Source: Anaerolineae bacterium
GTDB taxonomy: Bacteria; Chloroflexota; Anaerolineae; Aggregatilineales; JAFGMM01
DNA length: 64,000 nt
Assembly (NCBI GenBank): GCA_027494055.1
Contig: JAOSJO010000026.1
Location: forward strand, 67,094 to 131,093
Direction: 5' to 3'
Numbering within the stretch: the first letter of the stretch is position 1; every line of letters starts with the position of its first letter. The position numbers and the translations under genes are program-made. The notes beneath the pieces are model-generated. The model was not told the origin of the DNA. It did no database searches and saw only the letters and a list, made by a program, of their open reading frames with translations. Shown here in pieces: positions 8,434-16,031 of the stretch.

Positions 8434-9216
8434 TCAAAGCTGGACCGGTTTGCCGTCCCCCTTGCTGGGAGGCCGTTCCGGGGCGTCGTCCGGCTCAACC
8501 GGCGACGCGGGATGCGGGTCGTGCGCACCGCGCGCCCAACCCTCGACGCGCGCGCCGAGCACATGCATCAGGTCGGCGAAGTCCTGGCGCGTCAACTCCG
8601 CGCCGTACTGCCAGCGCTCCGCCTCGGCGCTGTGGAGCCGCGCCTGCTCGCCCATCGCCAGGCGCTCGGCCGGCGTAGCCTTCTCCCACATCTTGCGGCT
8701 GGCGAGCACGGCAAACTGATCGAAAAACGCAAGCTCTTTGGCTTCGTCCGGCGGGAAGAACGAGTACAGCGTGATGGCCGCGTCGTCCTGCGTCAGGCGG
8801 CAGGCCATACAGTACCAGCCTTTGGGCACGCGCCCGCGCCTCGGCGGGACGACGAACCGCCAGGAGACGACGTTGACGCGCTGATCCCAGTTCAGCGCCG
8901 CCTCGGTTTCACCCCGGTTGCGCAGCGTCAGGCCGGACGTTTCGACCTGGAGGTGGCGGCGGCTCGGCCACAGGCGCTTGACCACACGCTCGCCCAGCCA
9001 CGCGACCGCAAGCGCCGCGATAACCGAGACCGGCAACACGATGAGCAATGTCAGCGAGGTGCTGCCGCTCCCGGCGTTGGAGATGATCTGCAAGCCAAAC
9101 CAATAGGTGCCGATGCACGTGAAGAAGGTCAGAAGCGGCACGAGCACGCGCAGTCCGGCGTGCTCCTGGTCCACCAGGATCACGCGCGGCTCATCGATGA
9201 GGCCATCCGCTCCCAT
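8434..9216 (-). CDS. Membrane protein of unknown function
   Basis: 260 aa. Two hydrophobic segments (about 24-48 and 54-75) are followed by a soluble region of some 180 residues and a Pro/Asp-rich tail. The soluble region carries a CMAC motif near residue 130 in a strand-rich block. No family recognised. First gene of the four-gene minus-strand operon; the promoter should lie in the region shared with pfkA. Confidence 0.55.
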   Translation of the reverse strand: MGADGLIDEPRVILVDQEHAGLRVLVPLLTFFTCIGTYWFGLQIISNAGSGSTSLTLLIVLPVSVIAALAVAWLGERVVKRLWPSRRHLQVETSGLTLRNRGETEAALNWDQRVNVVSWRFVVPPRRGRVPKGWYCMACRLTQDDAAITLYSFFPPDEAKELAFFDQFAVLASRKMWEKATPAERLAMGEQARLHSAEAERWQYGAELTRQDFADLMHVLGARVEGWARGAHDPHPASPVEPDDAPERPPSKGDGKPVQL

Positions 9217-9523
9217 TTACATCGCCCTCAGCGTCCCCAATGTACGATGCGTCCGAACCCGGTCCGGCCTTCTGTGGCCTTGAGCGGGCGCAATTTTAAC
9301 ACATCAAACTTGAATTGTCCCGGTGCGGCGCGACAGGGTAGGGCTTTGCGGCTCTCAAGAAGCGATAGGGATAATTGCGCGTTATGTTTACCTGCCCTGA
9401 AAACAGCGGATTGGCGGGCGCGGCGCAGGCTGGGCGCACTTCGTGGTATGATGAAGCTGTCAGCCGAGAAGGGGTCGGCATGGCTTCGCAACGCATCCAC
9501 ACCGGGTTCGCAGAGGTGACATA
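9217..9523. other. Divergent promoter region between the membrane-protein operon and pfkA
   Basis: About 307 bases between divergent genes. An extended -10 motif (TGGTATGAT, 9444-9452) precedes pfkA by some 70 bases, without a good -35. No gene is supported. Confidence 0.4.
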
Positions 9524-10648
9524 ATGGCGCGAGTGATCGGCATTTTGACGGCAGGCGGGGACAGCCCCGGCCTGAACGCCGCGATTCGCGGCGTCGGGAA
9601 GGCGGGCATGAACGCCTATGGGATGCACATCATCGGCTTCCGCGACGGGTTCCGCGGCCTGATGGAGAACCGCACAATCCGCCTCGACAGCGGCGCGCTG
9701 TCGGGCATCCTCACGGTCGGCGGGACCATCCTCGGCACCAGCCGCGACAAGCCCCACAAGATGCCCATCGGTGGCAGAGAGATGGACATGACCGAGGCGA
9801 TGGTCGATAACTACGAGAAGCACCATCTCGACGCGCTGGTGTGCCTGGGCGGCGGCGGCACGCAGAAGAACGCCTACCAACTGGCGAAGCAGGGGCTGAA
9901 CATCGTCACCCTGCCCAAGACCATCGACAACGACGTGGCGATGACCGACGTGACCTTCGGCTTCGATACCGCGCTCACGATTGCGACGGAGGCGATTGAT
10001 CGGCTGCACAGCACGGCGCACAGCCACCACCGCATCATCGTCGTCGAGGTCATGGGCCACAACACCGGGTGGCTCGCGCTGGGCGCTGGGATCGCCGGCG
10101 GCGCGGACGTGATCTTGGTCCCCGAAATCCCCTACGATGTCGAGAAGGTGGCCGACGCGATCCTGCGGCGCAGCCGGGCCGGCAAGCGCTTCAGCATCGT
10201 CGCCGTTTCGGAAGGGGCGATGTCCAGAGAGGTGGCGAAGGCGCTCCGCACGGCGGCGGAAGCGTGCGCGAACGCCAAGGACAAGGCGCAAAAGAAGAAG
10301 GCCAGGGACAAGCTCCACGCCATCGAAAGCGAGCGCCTGGGCAGCACCAGCCAGTTAACCCAGCAGTTGGAGGCGCTGACCGGCCTCGAATCGCGCGTGA
10401 CCATCCTGGGGCACGTCCAGCGCGGCGGCATCCCCTCCCCGGCAGACCGGCTGCTCGCGTCGCGGCTGGGGACGGCCTGCGCCGACCTGGTCCACCGAGG
10501 CGTGTTCGGCGTGATGGTGGCCGTGCGCGGCGAGGGCACGGAGCCGGTCCCGCTGGAGGAAGTGGTCGGGAAGCGCAAGACCGTCCCGCTGGACCATCCC
10601 TGGATCGAGACGGCGCGCAACCTGGGCGTGAGCCTCGGCGACCAGTGA
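9524..10648 (+). CDS. pfkA: 6-phosphofructokinase, mixed-substrate (group III) type
   Basis: 374 aa; the ATG follows GAGGTG. Phosphorylates fructose 6-phosphate in glycolysis. Core motifs are clear: N-terminal GGDSPGLNAAIR, PKTIDND with the catalytic Asp near 135, MGHNTGW and GHVQRGG. The phosphoryl-donor motif that is GGDGS in Escherichia coli reads GGGGT (109-113), and the Lys of PKTIDND (Gly in the E. coli ATP enzyme) is present. Gly at the first key site with Lys at the second marks the third group of PFKs, whose donor (ATP or pyrophosphate) cannot be told from sequence. A charged insert of about 25 residues rich in Lys/Ala occurs near 240-275. Single gene, convergent with ybaK. Confidence 0.93.
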   Translation: MARVIGILTAGGDSPGLNAAIRGVGKAGMNAYGMHIIGFRDGFRGLMENRTIRLDSGALSGILTVGGTILGTSRDKPHKMPIGGREMDMTEAMVDNYEKHHLDALVCLGGGGTQKNAYQLAKQGLNIVTLPKTIDNDVAMTDVTFGFDTALTIATEAIDRLHSTAHSHHRIIVVEVMGHNTGWLALGAGIAGGADVILVPEIPYDVEKVADAILRRSRAGKRFSIVAVSEGAMSREVAKALRTAAEACANAKDKAQKKKARDKLHAIESERLGSTSQLTQQLEALTGLESRVTILGHVQRGGIPSPADRLLASRLGTACADLVHRGVFGVMVAVRGEGTEPVPLEEVVGKRKTVPLDHPWIETARNLGVSLGDQ

Positions 10649-10692
10649 CCCGGTTGTGACGCAAGCGTTGGGCTTCAGGGCTGCTTCGCGGA

Positions 10693-11172
10693 TCAGGGCG
10701 CGCGGCTGGCGTCCACAACCTCCGCCCCCGTGACCCTGATGAGGTCGGCGACCGGCACGCGCAGGTTCACGCCGCGCTGGCCGGCGCTCACCAGTATCCA
10801 CTCATAGTCGAGCGCTGGCCGGTCCAGGTAGACCGGCCAGCGTTTGTGCATCAGCGCCAGCGCGGAGATGCCGCCCACCTTCAGGCCGGTGAGCCGCTCG
10901 GCGTCCTTGTGCGCGGCCATCTGGAGGCGTTTTGCGCCGACAGCGGCGGCGAGCTTCTTCAGGTCGAGTTCGCGGTTGCCGGCGAGCATCACGAGCAGGG
11001 GCTTGCCGCCGTCCGCGCGCTCGACCACCAGCGTCTTGTAGACCTGCTCCACCGGCGCGCCCACCACCTCGGCGACGCCCTCCGCCGAGTGGACGTCAGG
11101 CGAGAACGTCAGCGCCGTGTACGCGACGCCCTGCGCCTCCAATATGCGCATGGATTGCAGCTTGGCTGCCAT
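10693..11172 (-). CDS. ybaK: Cys-tRNA(Pro)/aminoacyl-tRNA deacylase, YbaK/EbsC family
   Basis: 159 aa. Hydrolyses mischarged aminoacyl-tRNA, typically Cys-tRNA(Pro). The family pattern is complete: HSAEGVAEVVG near 28, VYKTLVVE with its conserved Lys near 46, and the LKVGGISALAL block near 100. Length is normal. The small gene upstream ends four bases after... its start is separate, and the two read in the same direction, with ybaK first. Translation editing is a housekeeping role. Confidence 0.92.
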   Translation of the reverse strand: MAAKLQSMRILEAQGVAYTALTFSPDVHSAEGVAEVVGAPVEQVYKTLVVERADGGKPLLVMLAGNRELDLKKLAAAVGAKRLQMAAHKDAERLTGLKVGGISALALMHKRWPVYLDRPALDYEWILVSAGQRGVNLRVPVADLIRVTGAEVVDASRAP

Positions 11173-11175
11173 AGA

Positions 11176-11391
11176 TCAGTCGTCGTGCAAAAGCGGCGCG
11201 CCAAGATAGCCGACGTTTTGGTTGCCGGCCCACAGGCCGTCGCCTTCGATGCTCCACAACTGCTCGTCTTGCATGTCGTAGATCACCTGGCCGCGACGGA
11301 CGCCCATCGGCTGGCCGTTCAGGTCAAACACCTTATCGCCTTCGAGATAGGCGAAAGGCTCGCCGTTGCGGTCGTAGATACCTTGTCTCAT
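11176..11391 (-). CDS. Small repeat protein resembling the 4-fold beta-flower domain
   Basis: 71 aa from the ATG at 11391, which follows AGGAGG by six bases. It consists of short repeats built round Asp-x-x-Gly turns: IYDRNGEPFAYLEGD, KVFDLNGQPMG, VIYDMQDEQLW and GLWAGNQNVGYL. This pattern of three to four hairpins is that of the small beta-flower proteins; function is unknown in all I know. It lies immediately upstream of ybaK on the same strand. Confidence 0.55.
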   Translation of the reverse strand: MRQGIYDRNGEPFAYLEGDKVFDLNGQPMGVRRGQVIYDMQDEQLWSIEGDGLWAGNQNVGYLGAPLLHDD

Positions 11392-11599
11392 GGGTCGCCT
11401 CCTGCAAGTGCATTCGTACAGGCCCATCTACCGTCACTATACACGGAGCACGCAGCGCGCCGAAATGCGGCGCCAAAACGGGGCAGGGCGGAAGTCGAGT
11501 GTGTGGGGAGCGCATCAGGGGCGGGCGGCCTGTGCGCGACACAGGCACGAAGACGCCCCCGCCGGACGTCCAGACTCCGGTAAGCCGACCGGGTTCTGG

Positions 11600-12088
11600 C
11601 TAGGCCCCGCCTGTGGCAGCGGCGGGCTTCTCTTCCTCGCCGCCCGGCGGAAGGTTGAAGGCGTCCCGCACGTTCGAGCGGAAGAGATACCAGGCAACGA
11701 GACCGTTGACCGTGGCGCTGACCACGCTCGACCACGGGAAGTCCACGCGGCCCTGATCGAGCACGGCTATGACCATCTCCAGCAGGGCGAAGAGGATGCT
11801 CAGCCCCGCCAGGATGACGGCCACCTGCCATGCCCACGCCTGCAGGTTGATGAGCGCGTCCGCGACGGCCAGCCACGCGATGGCGAGCAGCAGGCCGAAC
11901 ATGCCCAGGCACAGCAGGTCAAAGCCCAGGCTGGCGGCGACGCCGGCGTCGTTGAAGCCCCCACGGAACAGGATCAGGCGCGCGCTCCACCAGAGCGCGT
12001 AGCACGACGTCAGCAGACGCCAGAAGCCGGCCACAAAAGCGAGGCTCCCCAGAATCACAACCCCTGGCGGAATCTGTTTGCCAAACAT
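11600..12088 (-). CDS. Four-helix membrane protein of unknown function
   Basis: 162 aa from the ATG at 12088, chosen because GGAGG lies at the right distance; a start 33 bases further up lacks one. Four hydrophobic segments (about 8-28, 52-72, 80-103 and 120-142) and a Pro/Glu/Ala tail. No family recognised. It has its own promoter (12158-12185). Confidence 0.6.
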   Translation of the reverse strand: MFGKQIPPGVVILGSLAFVAGFWRLLTSCYALWWSARLILFRGGFNDAGVAASLGFDLLCLGMFGLLLAIAWLAVADALINLQAWAWQVAVILAGLSILFALLEMVIAVLDQGRVDFPWSSVVSATVNGLVAWYLFRSNVRDAFNLPPGGEEEKPAAATGGA

Positions 12089-12157
12089 GTGCCTCTCTCC
12101 TCCCTTGCGGCGCGCCGCCACCGGCGACGCGGCGCGCCGCGCGTCGCTGTCGGGGTG

Positions 12158-12185
12158 ATTCTAATAGAACCGGGGCGCATGTCAA
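12158..12185 (-). promoter_or_regulatory. Sigma-70 promoter for the four-helix membrane protein
   Basis: On the minus strand TTGACA (12185-12180) and TAGAAT (12163-12158) are 16 bases apart, about 70 bases upstream of the start codon at 12088. Confidence 0.55.
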
Positions 12186-12260
12186 ACATCGGGGTTGGAC
12201 GCCTGTCACCTGTATATAGCATGACACCGCGCGGGAATGGGGATGCACGCACCAAAGACT

Positions 12261-12367
12261 CGTAACACGAAAGCACGAAAGATACGAAGACACGAAAAGG
12301 TTGGGCGCACGTTTCCCGCTCTTCGTGTCTTCGTGTTTCAAATCTGCGCTGCCTCCCGGACTTTGTC
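12261..12367. repeat. Dispersed CACGAA/TTCGTG hairpin element, copy 2
   Basis: Starts CGTAACACGAAAGCACGAAA and ends GCCTCCCGGACTTTGTC, with TTCGTGTCTTCGTG inside. Same orientation and order of parts as the copy at 4887-4990. Confidence 0.65.
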
Positions 12368-12414
12368 TTTGTCACCGCCGGGGGTGCCACCGTGCGAGAG
12401 GACGTTGGGGACAG

Positions 12415-12442
12415 GTAGGGACAAGGCATGTCTTGCCCCTGC
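12415..12442. repeat. REP-like palindrome, family 1, copy 2 (diverged)
   Basis: GTAGGGACAAGGCATG followed by TCTTGCCCCTGC: the outer GTAGGG/CCCCTGC frame matches the copies at 17978 and 28219, while the inner arms differ (ACAAG/CTTG). Confidence 0.5.
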
Positions 12443-12676
12443 CGCCGCACGAGGGGTGTTCCTCACCGACCGCGTCTGCATACAGGGACGCGGCGCCCTC
12501 CCCATGCGCCGCCGCGCGTTGCGCACAACGGGCGTTGGTGGCAATATCTGTACAGACAGCGACGACGACTGCGGTCTGAAACATCGCCATTGGCATGGCC
12601 GGACCGGACGAGGCTGCAACCATCAACAGCGTTTGCGCCGCTGATGCTTTCACCTGAGGGGAGACAACTGACGCAG

Positions 12677-14201
12677 ATGACGACGACTTCACCAGAACAG
12701 TACGATGCCATCATCATCGGCACCGGGCAGGCGGCATCGCCGTTGGCGCGCGCGCTCGGCAAGAACGGCAAGCGAACCGCCGTCATCGAGCGCGAGCACG
12801 TCGGCGGCACCTGCATCAACGAGGGTTGCACGCCAACCAAGACCATGGTCGCCAGCGCGCGGGTCGCCTACCTCACGCGCCGCGCTGTCGATTACGGCGT
12901 CAACGCCGGCGGCGCGGTCAGCGTGGACATGGCGGCGGTCCGCCAGCGCAAGCGCGACATCGTGGAAAGCTGGGGCCAGGGGACGACCAACCGGCTCATC
13001 AGCGCCGAGAATGTGGACCTGATCCTCGGCGAGGGGCGCTTCACCGGGCCGCACGAGGTCGATGTCGCCCTCAATGAGGGCGGAACGCGCCGCCTCGCCG
13101 CCGGCATGATCTTCATCAACACCGGCGCGCGCCCGCACATGCCGCCCATCGAAGGCCTTGCGGACGTGCCCTGCTTTCAATTCCACGACCATCATGGAAC
13201 TGGGCGACGTGCCTGAACACCTCGTGATCCTCGGCGGCGGTTACGTCGGGCTGGAATTCGGGCAGATGTTCTGCCGGTTCGGCAGCATGGTCACCATCGT
13301 GCAGCGCAGCGGGCAACTGCTCCCGCGCGAGGATGCGGACATTGCTGAGGCGGTGACGGACATCCTGCGCGAGGATGGTATCCAGGTCGTGCTCAACGCG
13401 ACCGCGCGCCGCGTCACGCCCACGGCGGAGGGCGGCGTCGCGCTCGCCATCGACACGCCGGGCGGCGCGCAGACCGTGACCGGCTCGCACCTGCTGGTCG
13501 CGACGGGCCGCACGCCCAATTCCGACCGCCTCAACCTGGAGGCGGCCGGCGTCGCAACCGACGCGCACGGCTACATCAAAGTGAACGACCGACTGGAGAC
13601 CAGCGCGCCCGGCGTCTACGCCCTGGGCGACGTGAAGGGCGGCCCGCAGTTCACCCACATCACCTACGACGACTACCGCATCGTGTGCAACAACCTGCTT
13701 AAGGGCAAAGAGGTCACCATCACCGACCGGCTTGTGCCCTACTGCGTGTTCATCGACCCGCAGTTGGGCCGCGTCGGCCTGACCGAACGCGAGGCGCTGG
13801 CGCAGGGCCGGCGCATCCGCGTGGCGAAGATGCCCATGAGTCACGTCGCGCGCGCGCTGGAAGTGGACGAGCCGCGCGGCCTGATGAAGGCCATCGTCGA
13901 TGCCAGCACCGGGCAGATTCTCGGCTGCGCGATCCTCGGCATCGAGGGCGGCGAGATCATGGCGATCCTGCAGGTCGCGATGATGGGCGGCCTGCCGTAC
14001 ACCGCGCTCCGCGACGGCGTATTCGCGCACCCCACGCTCGCCGAGGCGCTCAACAACCTGTTCCTCAACCTGGACGACCTGCGCGACGATATGCTCCACG
14101 ACTCCGCCGTGGATGAGCTGCCCGTTCCCGAAGGCATCCGGGATGTCTTGAACCGCGTGACCGAAGTGCTCTCACGGGGGCGGAACAGTCCGAAGACATA
14201 G
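12677..14201 (+). CDS. Mercuric reductase / dihydrolipoamide dehydrogenase-like flavoprotein (frameshifted)
   Basis: About 507 aa after removing one extra T near 13172 in a TTT run; the frames then join as VPCFNSTTIMELGDVPEHLV. Class I pyridine nucleotide-disulfide oxidoreductase: FAD site IIIGTGQAASPLARAL, redox pair in GGTCINEGCTPTK (Cys near 45 and 50), NAD(P) site VILGGGYVGLEF, second FAD motif GVYALGDV, and C-terminal dimerisation region with AHPTLAEALNN. The sequence is nearest to the soluble mercuric-reductase-like group, but the C-terminal Cys pair that binds Hg(II) in true MerA is absent, as is the N-terminal metal domain, so it is more likely a general disulfide or quinone reductase. 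Monocistronic. Confidence 0.85.
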
Positions 14202-14391
14202 CGCGCGCCCGCCGCGCATGGGGACAATCATCGCGCCGTCGGGGTACTTTCGTCGCTGCAAGAACCTTTCGGGCTGCCGTATCATAGGTTCCGGGCGGCC
14301 GGCGACCACGCCGCACCATGCGTTCGCATACCCCGCCGGGCGGAGATTTGGCCCTGACTCGGGTTGTGACAGTCGTCTGAAGCACAAAGAG

Positions 14392-14421
14392 GTTGACACA
14401 ACCGTCAACAGGGACTAAACT
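14392..14421 (+). promoter_or_regulatory. Sigma-70 promoter with a palindromic operator, upstream of the corrinoid gene
   Basis: TTGACA (14393-14398) and TAAACT (14416-14421) with a 17-base spacer, 43 bases before the start codon. A perfect inverted repeat GTTGAC-N6-GTCAAC (14392-14409) covers the -35 box and part of the spacer, a typical place for a repressor to bind. Confidence 0.7.
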
Positions 14422-14463
14422 TGCGCCTAATGATCGGGGACCTCACACGGAGTACACAACACC

Positions 14464-15100
14464 ATGAATCCAACGCTCGAATCGATCTTTAACAATGTGA
14501 TCGTGGGGAAAGCGCCCGACGTTCAGTCTGGCGTGCAGGCGGCCCTGGGCGAGGGCATCGCTCCCGGTGACATCCTGCACAAGGCGCTGATCCCCGCAAT
14601 GGCCGAGGTGGGGGCGCGATTTGAGCGCAACGAGTTCTACGTACCCGAAATGCTGATTGCCGCGCGCGCCATGCAGGCCGGGCTGAATATCCTCAAGCCG
14701 CTCCTTGTCGAATCGGGCGTGGAGCCAATCGGCAAGGTCGCCATCGGCACTGTGAAGGGCGACCTGCACGACATCGGCAAGAACCTGGTTGCCATGATGA
14801 TGGAAGGCGCCGGCTTCGAGGTGGTGGACCTGGGCGTGGACGTTGCGCCGGAGAAATTCGTGGACGCGGTGAAGAACGGCGTGAATCTGATCGCGATGAG
14901 CGCGCTGCTCCACCACCACGATGACCAACATGCAGACCACGATCAACGCACTGAACGAAGCCGGCGTGCGCGATCGTGTCAAGGTGATGGTCGGCGGCGC
15001 CCCGGTAACCGACGCCTACGCGAAGCAGGTTGGCGCAGATGGCTACGCGCCCGACGCCAGCAGCGCGGTCACGCGGGCCAAAGCGCTCCTCGGCGCATAG
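14464..15100 (+). CDS. Corrinoid (B12-binding) methyl-carrier protein, MtbC/MttC type (frameshifted)
   Basis: About 211 aa after removing one extra C near 14912, when the frame runs on as ALLTTTMTNMQTTINAL. Shuttles a methyl group on cob(I)alamin between a substrate-specific methyltransferase and a second methyltransferase. N-terminal four-helix cap (about 1-85) with ALIPAMAEVGARFERNEFYV, then the Rossmann-like B12 domain with the His-on motif GDLHDIGKNL (His near 106), and VMVGGAPVTDAYAKQVGADG at the end. Length is typical. First gene of a one-carbon set with a DUF1638 protein and a reductive activase; no methyltransferase gene is in the window. Confidence 0.9.
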
Positions 15101-15137
15101 CACCGTCTGACGACAGCCATCGTATCAGCCGTATTTC

Positions 15138-15177
15138 CCCTCAGCTTTTGCCCCGTGGCGTAGAGCTGAGGGTTTTT
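15138..15177 (+). terminator. Intrinsic terminator or attenuator after the corrinoid gene
   Basis: A nine-base stem (CCCTCAGCT with AGCTGAGGG) around a 17-base loop is followed by five T. It ends 27 bases before the next start codon, so it may set the ratio of the corrinoid protein to the downstream products rather than end the operon. Confidence 0.7.
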
Positions 15178-15204
15178 AGCATCAGCGAGGCGCAGGAGGC
15201 AGCC

Positions 15205-15964
15205 GTGCCCAAACATCTCAAAGCACTCACGTGCGAGGTCCTGTCGCGCCAGGTCTACCTGGCCGCGGCGCACTCGCCCAACGTTGTCGATGTCGAGCTG
15301 CTGCGCAAAGGGCTGCACAACACGCCCGAAAAGCTGCGCGCCGCGCTCCAGGCGCAGGTCGACGCCGCCTCGGAGGACGGCTTTGACGCGGTCGTCCTGG
15401 CCTACGGGCTGTGCGGCCAGTCTGTGATGGGCCTCAAGGCGCGCAGGGTGCCGCTCGTGGTCCCCAGGGCGCACGACTGCATCACGCTGTACCTCGGCTC
15501 GCGCGACCGCTACACGAGGGCGTTTACCGACAATCCCGGCACTTACTGGTTCAGCCTCGATTACGTGGAGCGCTCGAACACGGACAAGAGCGACGGGCTT
15601 GTGGTCCTGGGGAGCAACGCGACCGCCGACTCGATACAGGCGACCTACGAGGAATACGTCGAGAAGTACGGCAAGGACAACGCCGACTACCTGATGGAAG
15701 TGATGGGCGCGTGGCAGCAGCATTACAACCGCGCGGCGTTCATCGACACGGGTGTGGGCGACGCCTCCGGCGCCGAAGCGGGAGGCGCAGACCTTCGCCG
15801 CCGAACGCGGCTGGACGTTCGAGCGCATGGCGGGCGATAACAACCTGATCCGCCGGCTGATCGATGGCGCGTGGGACCATGACTTCCTGGTCGTCCCGCC
15901 CGGCGAAGAGATCGCGCAGCAGATGAACGGCGACATTGTGGACAGCCAGCCCTATCAGGAGTAA
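15205..15964 (+). CDS. DUF1638 protein (frameshifted)
   Basis: About 252 aa. GTG start five bases after AGGAGG. The family marks are present: ACEVL-like start (LTCEVLSRQVYL), AVVLAYGLCGQSVMGL, the VPRAHDCITLYLGS motif and GTYWFSLDYVE. The frame changes near 15770 and the C-terminus continues as QTFAAERGWTFERM up to VPPGEEIAQQ. DUF1638 has no proven activity; in anaerobes it is usually encoded next to corrinoid proteins and methyltransferases, exactly as here, and the His/Cys motifs suggest metal or cofactor binding. It lies between the corrinoid protein and its presumed activase. Confidence 0.85.
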
Positions 15965-16031
15965 GCCGCGCACGGCGCGCGATTCGGCAGCGACATCGTG
16001 GCTTCAACGCAAACTGAGTAGAATCGATTCA

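Larger units (their letters stand above)
12089..12676. other. Repeat-bearing divergent intergenic region
   Basis: About 590 bases between divergent genes. Contents in order: the minus-strand promoter at 12158-12185, the CACGAA element at 12261-12367, a family-1 REP at 12415-12442 and roughly 230 bases in which I see nothing clear. Confidence 0.5.

Noticed and set aside
6988..9519. Plus-strand open frame of 843 codons opposite the membrane/glycosidase operon
   Set aside because: It is the antisense shadow of three minus-strand genes with signal peptides, membrane helices and a catalytic NEP motif; its own translation is Arg/His/Val-rich and has no recognisable domain.
12677..14201. True mercuric reductase
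   Set aside because: The C-terminal Cys-Cys pair and the N-terminal heavy-metal domain are missing and no mer genes are adjacent; only the central redox Cys pair is present.
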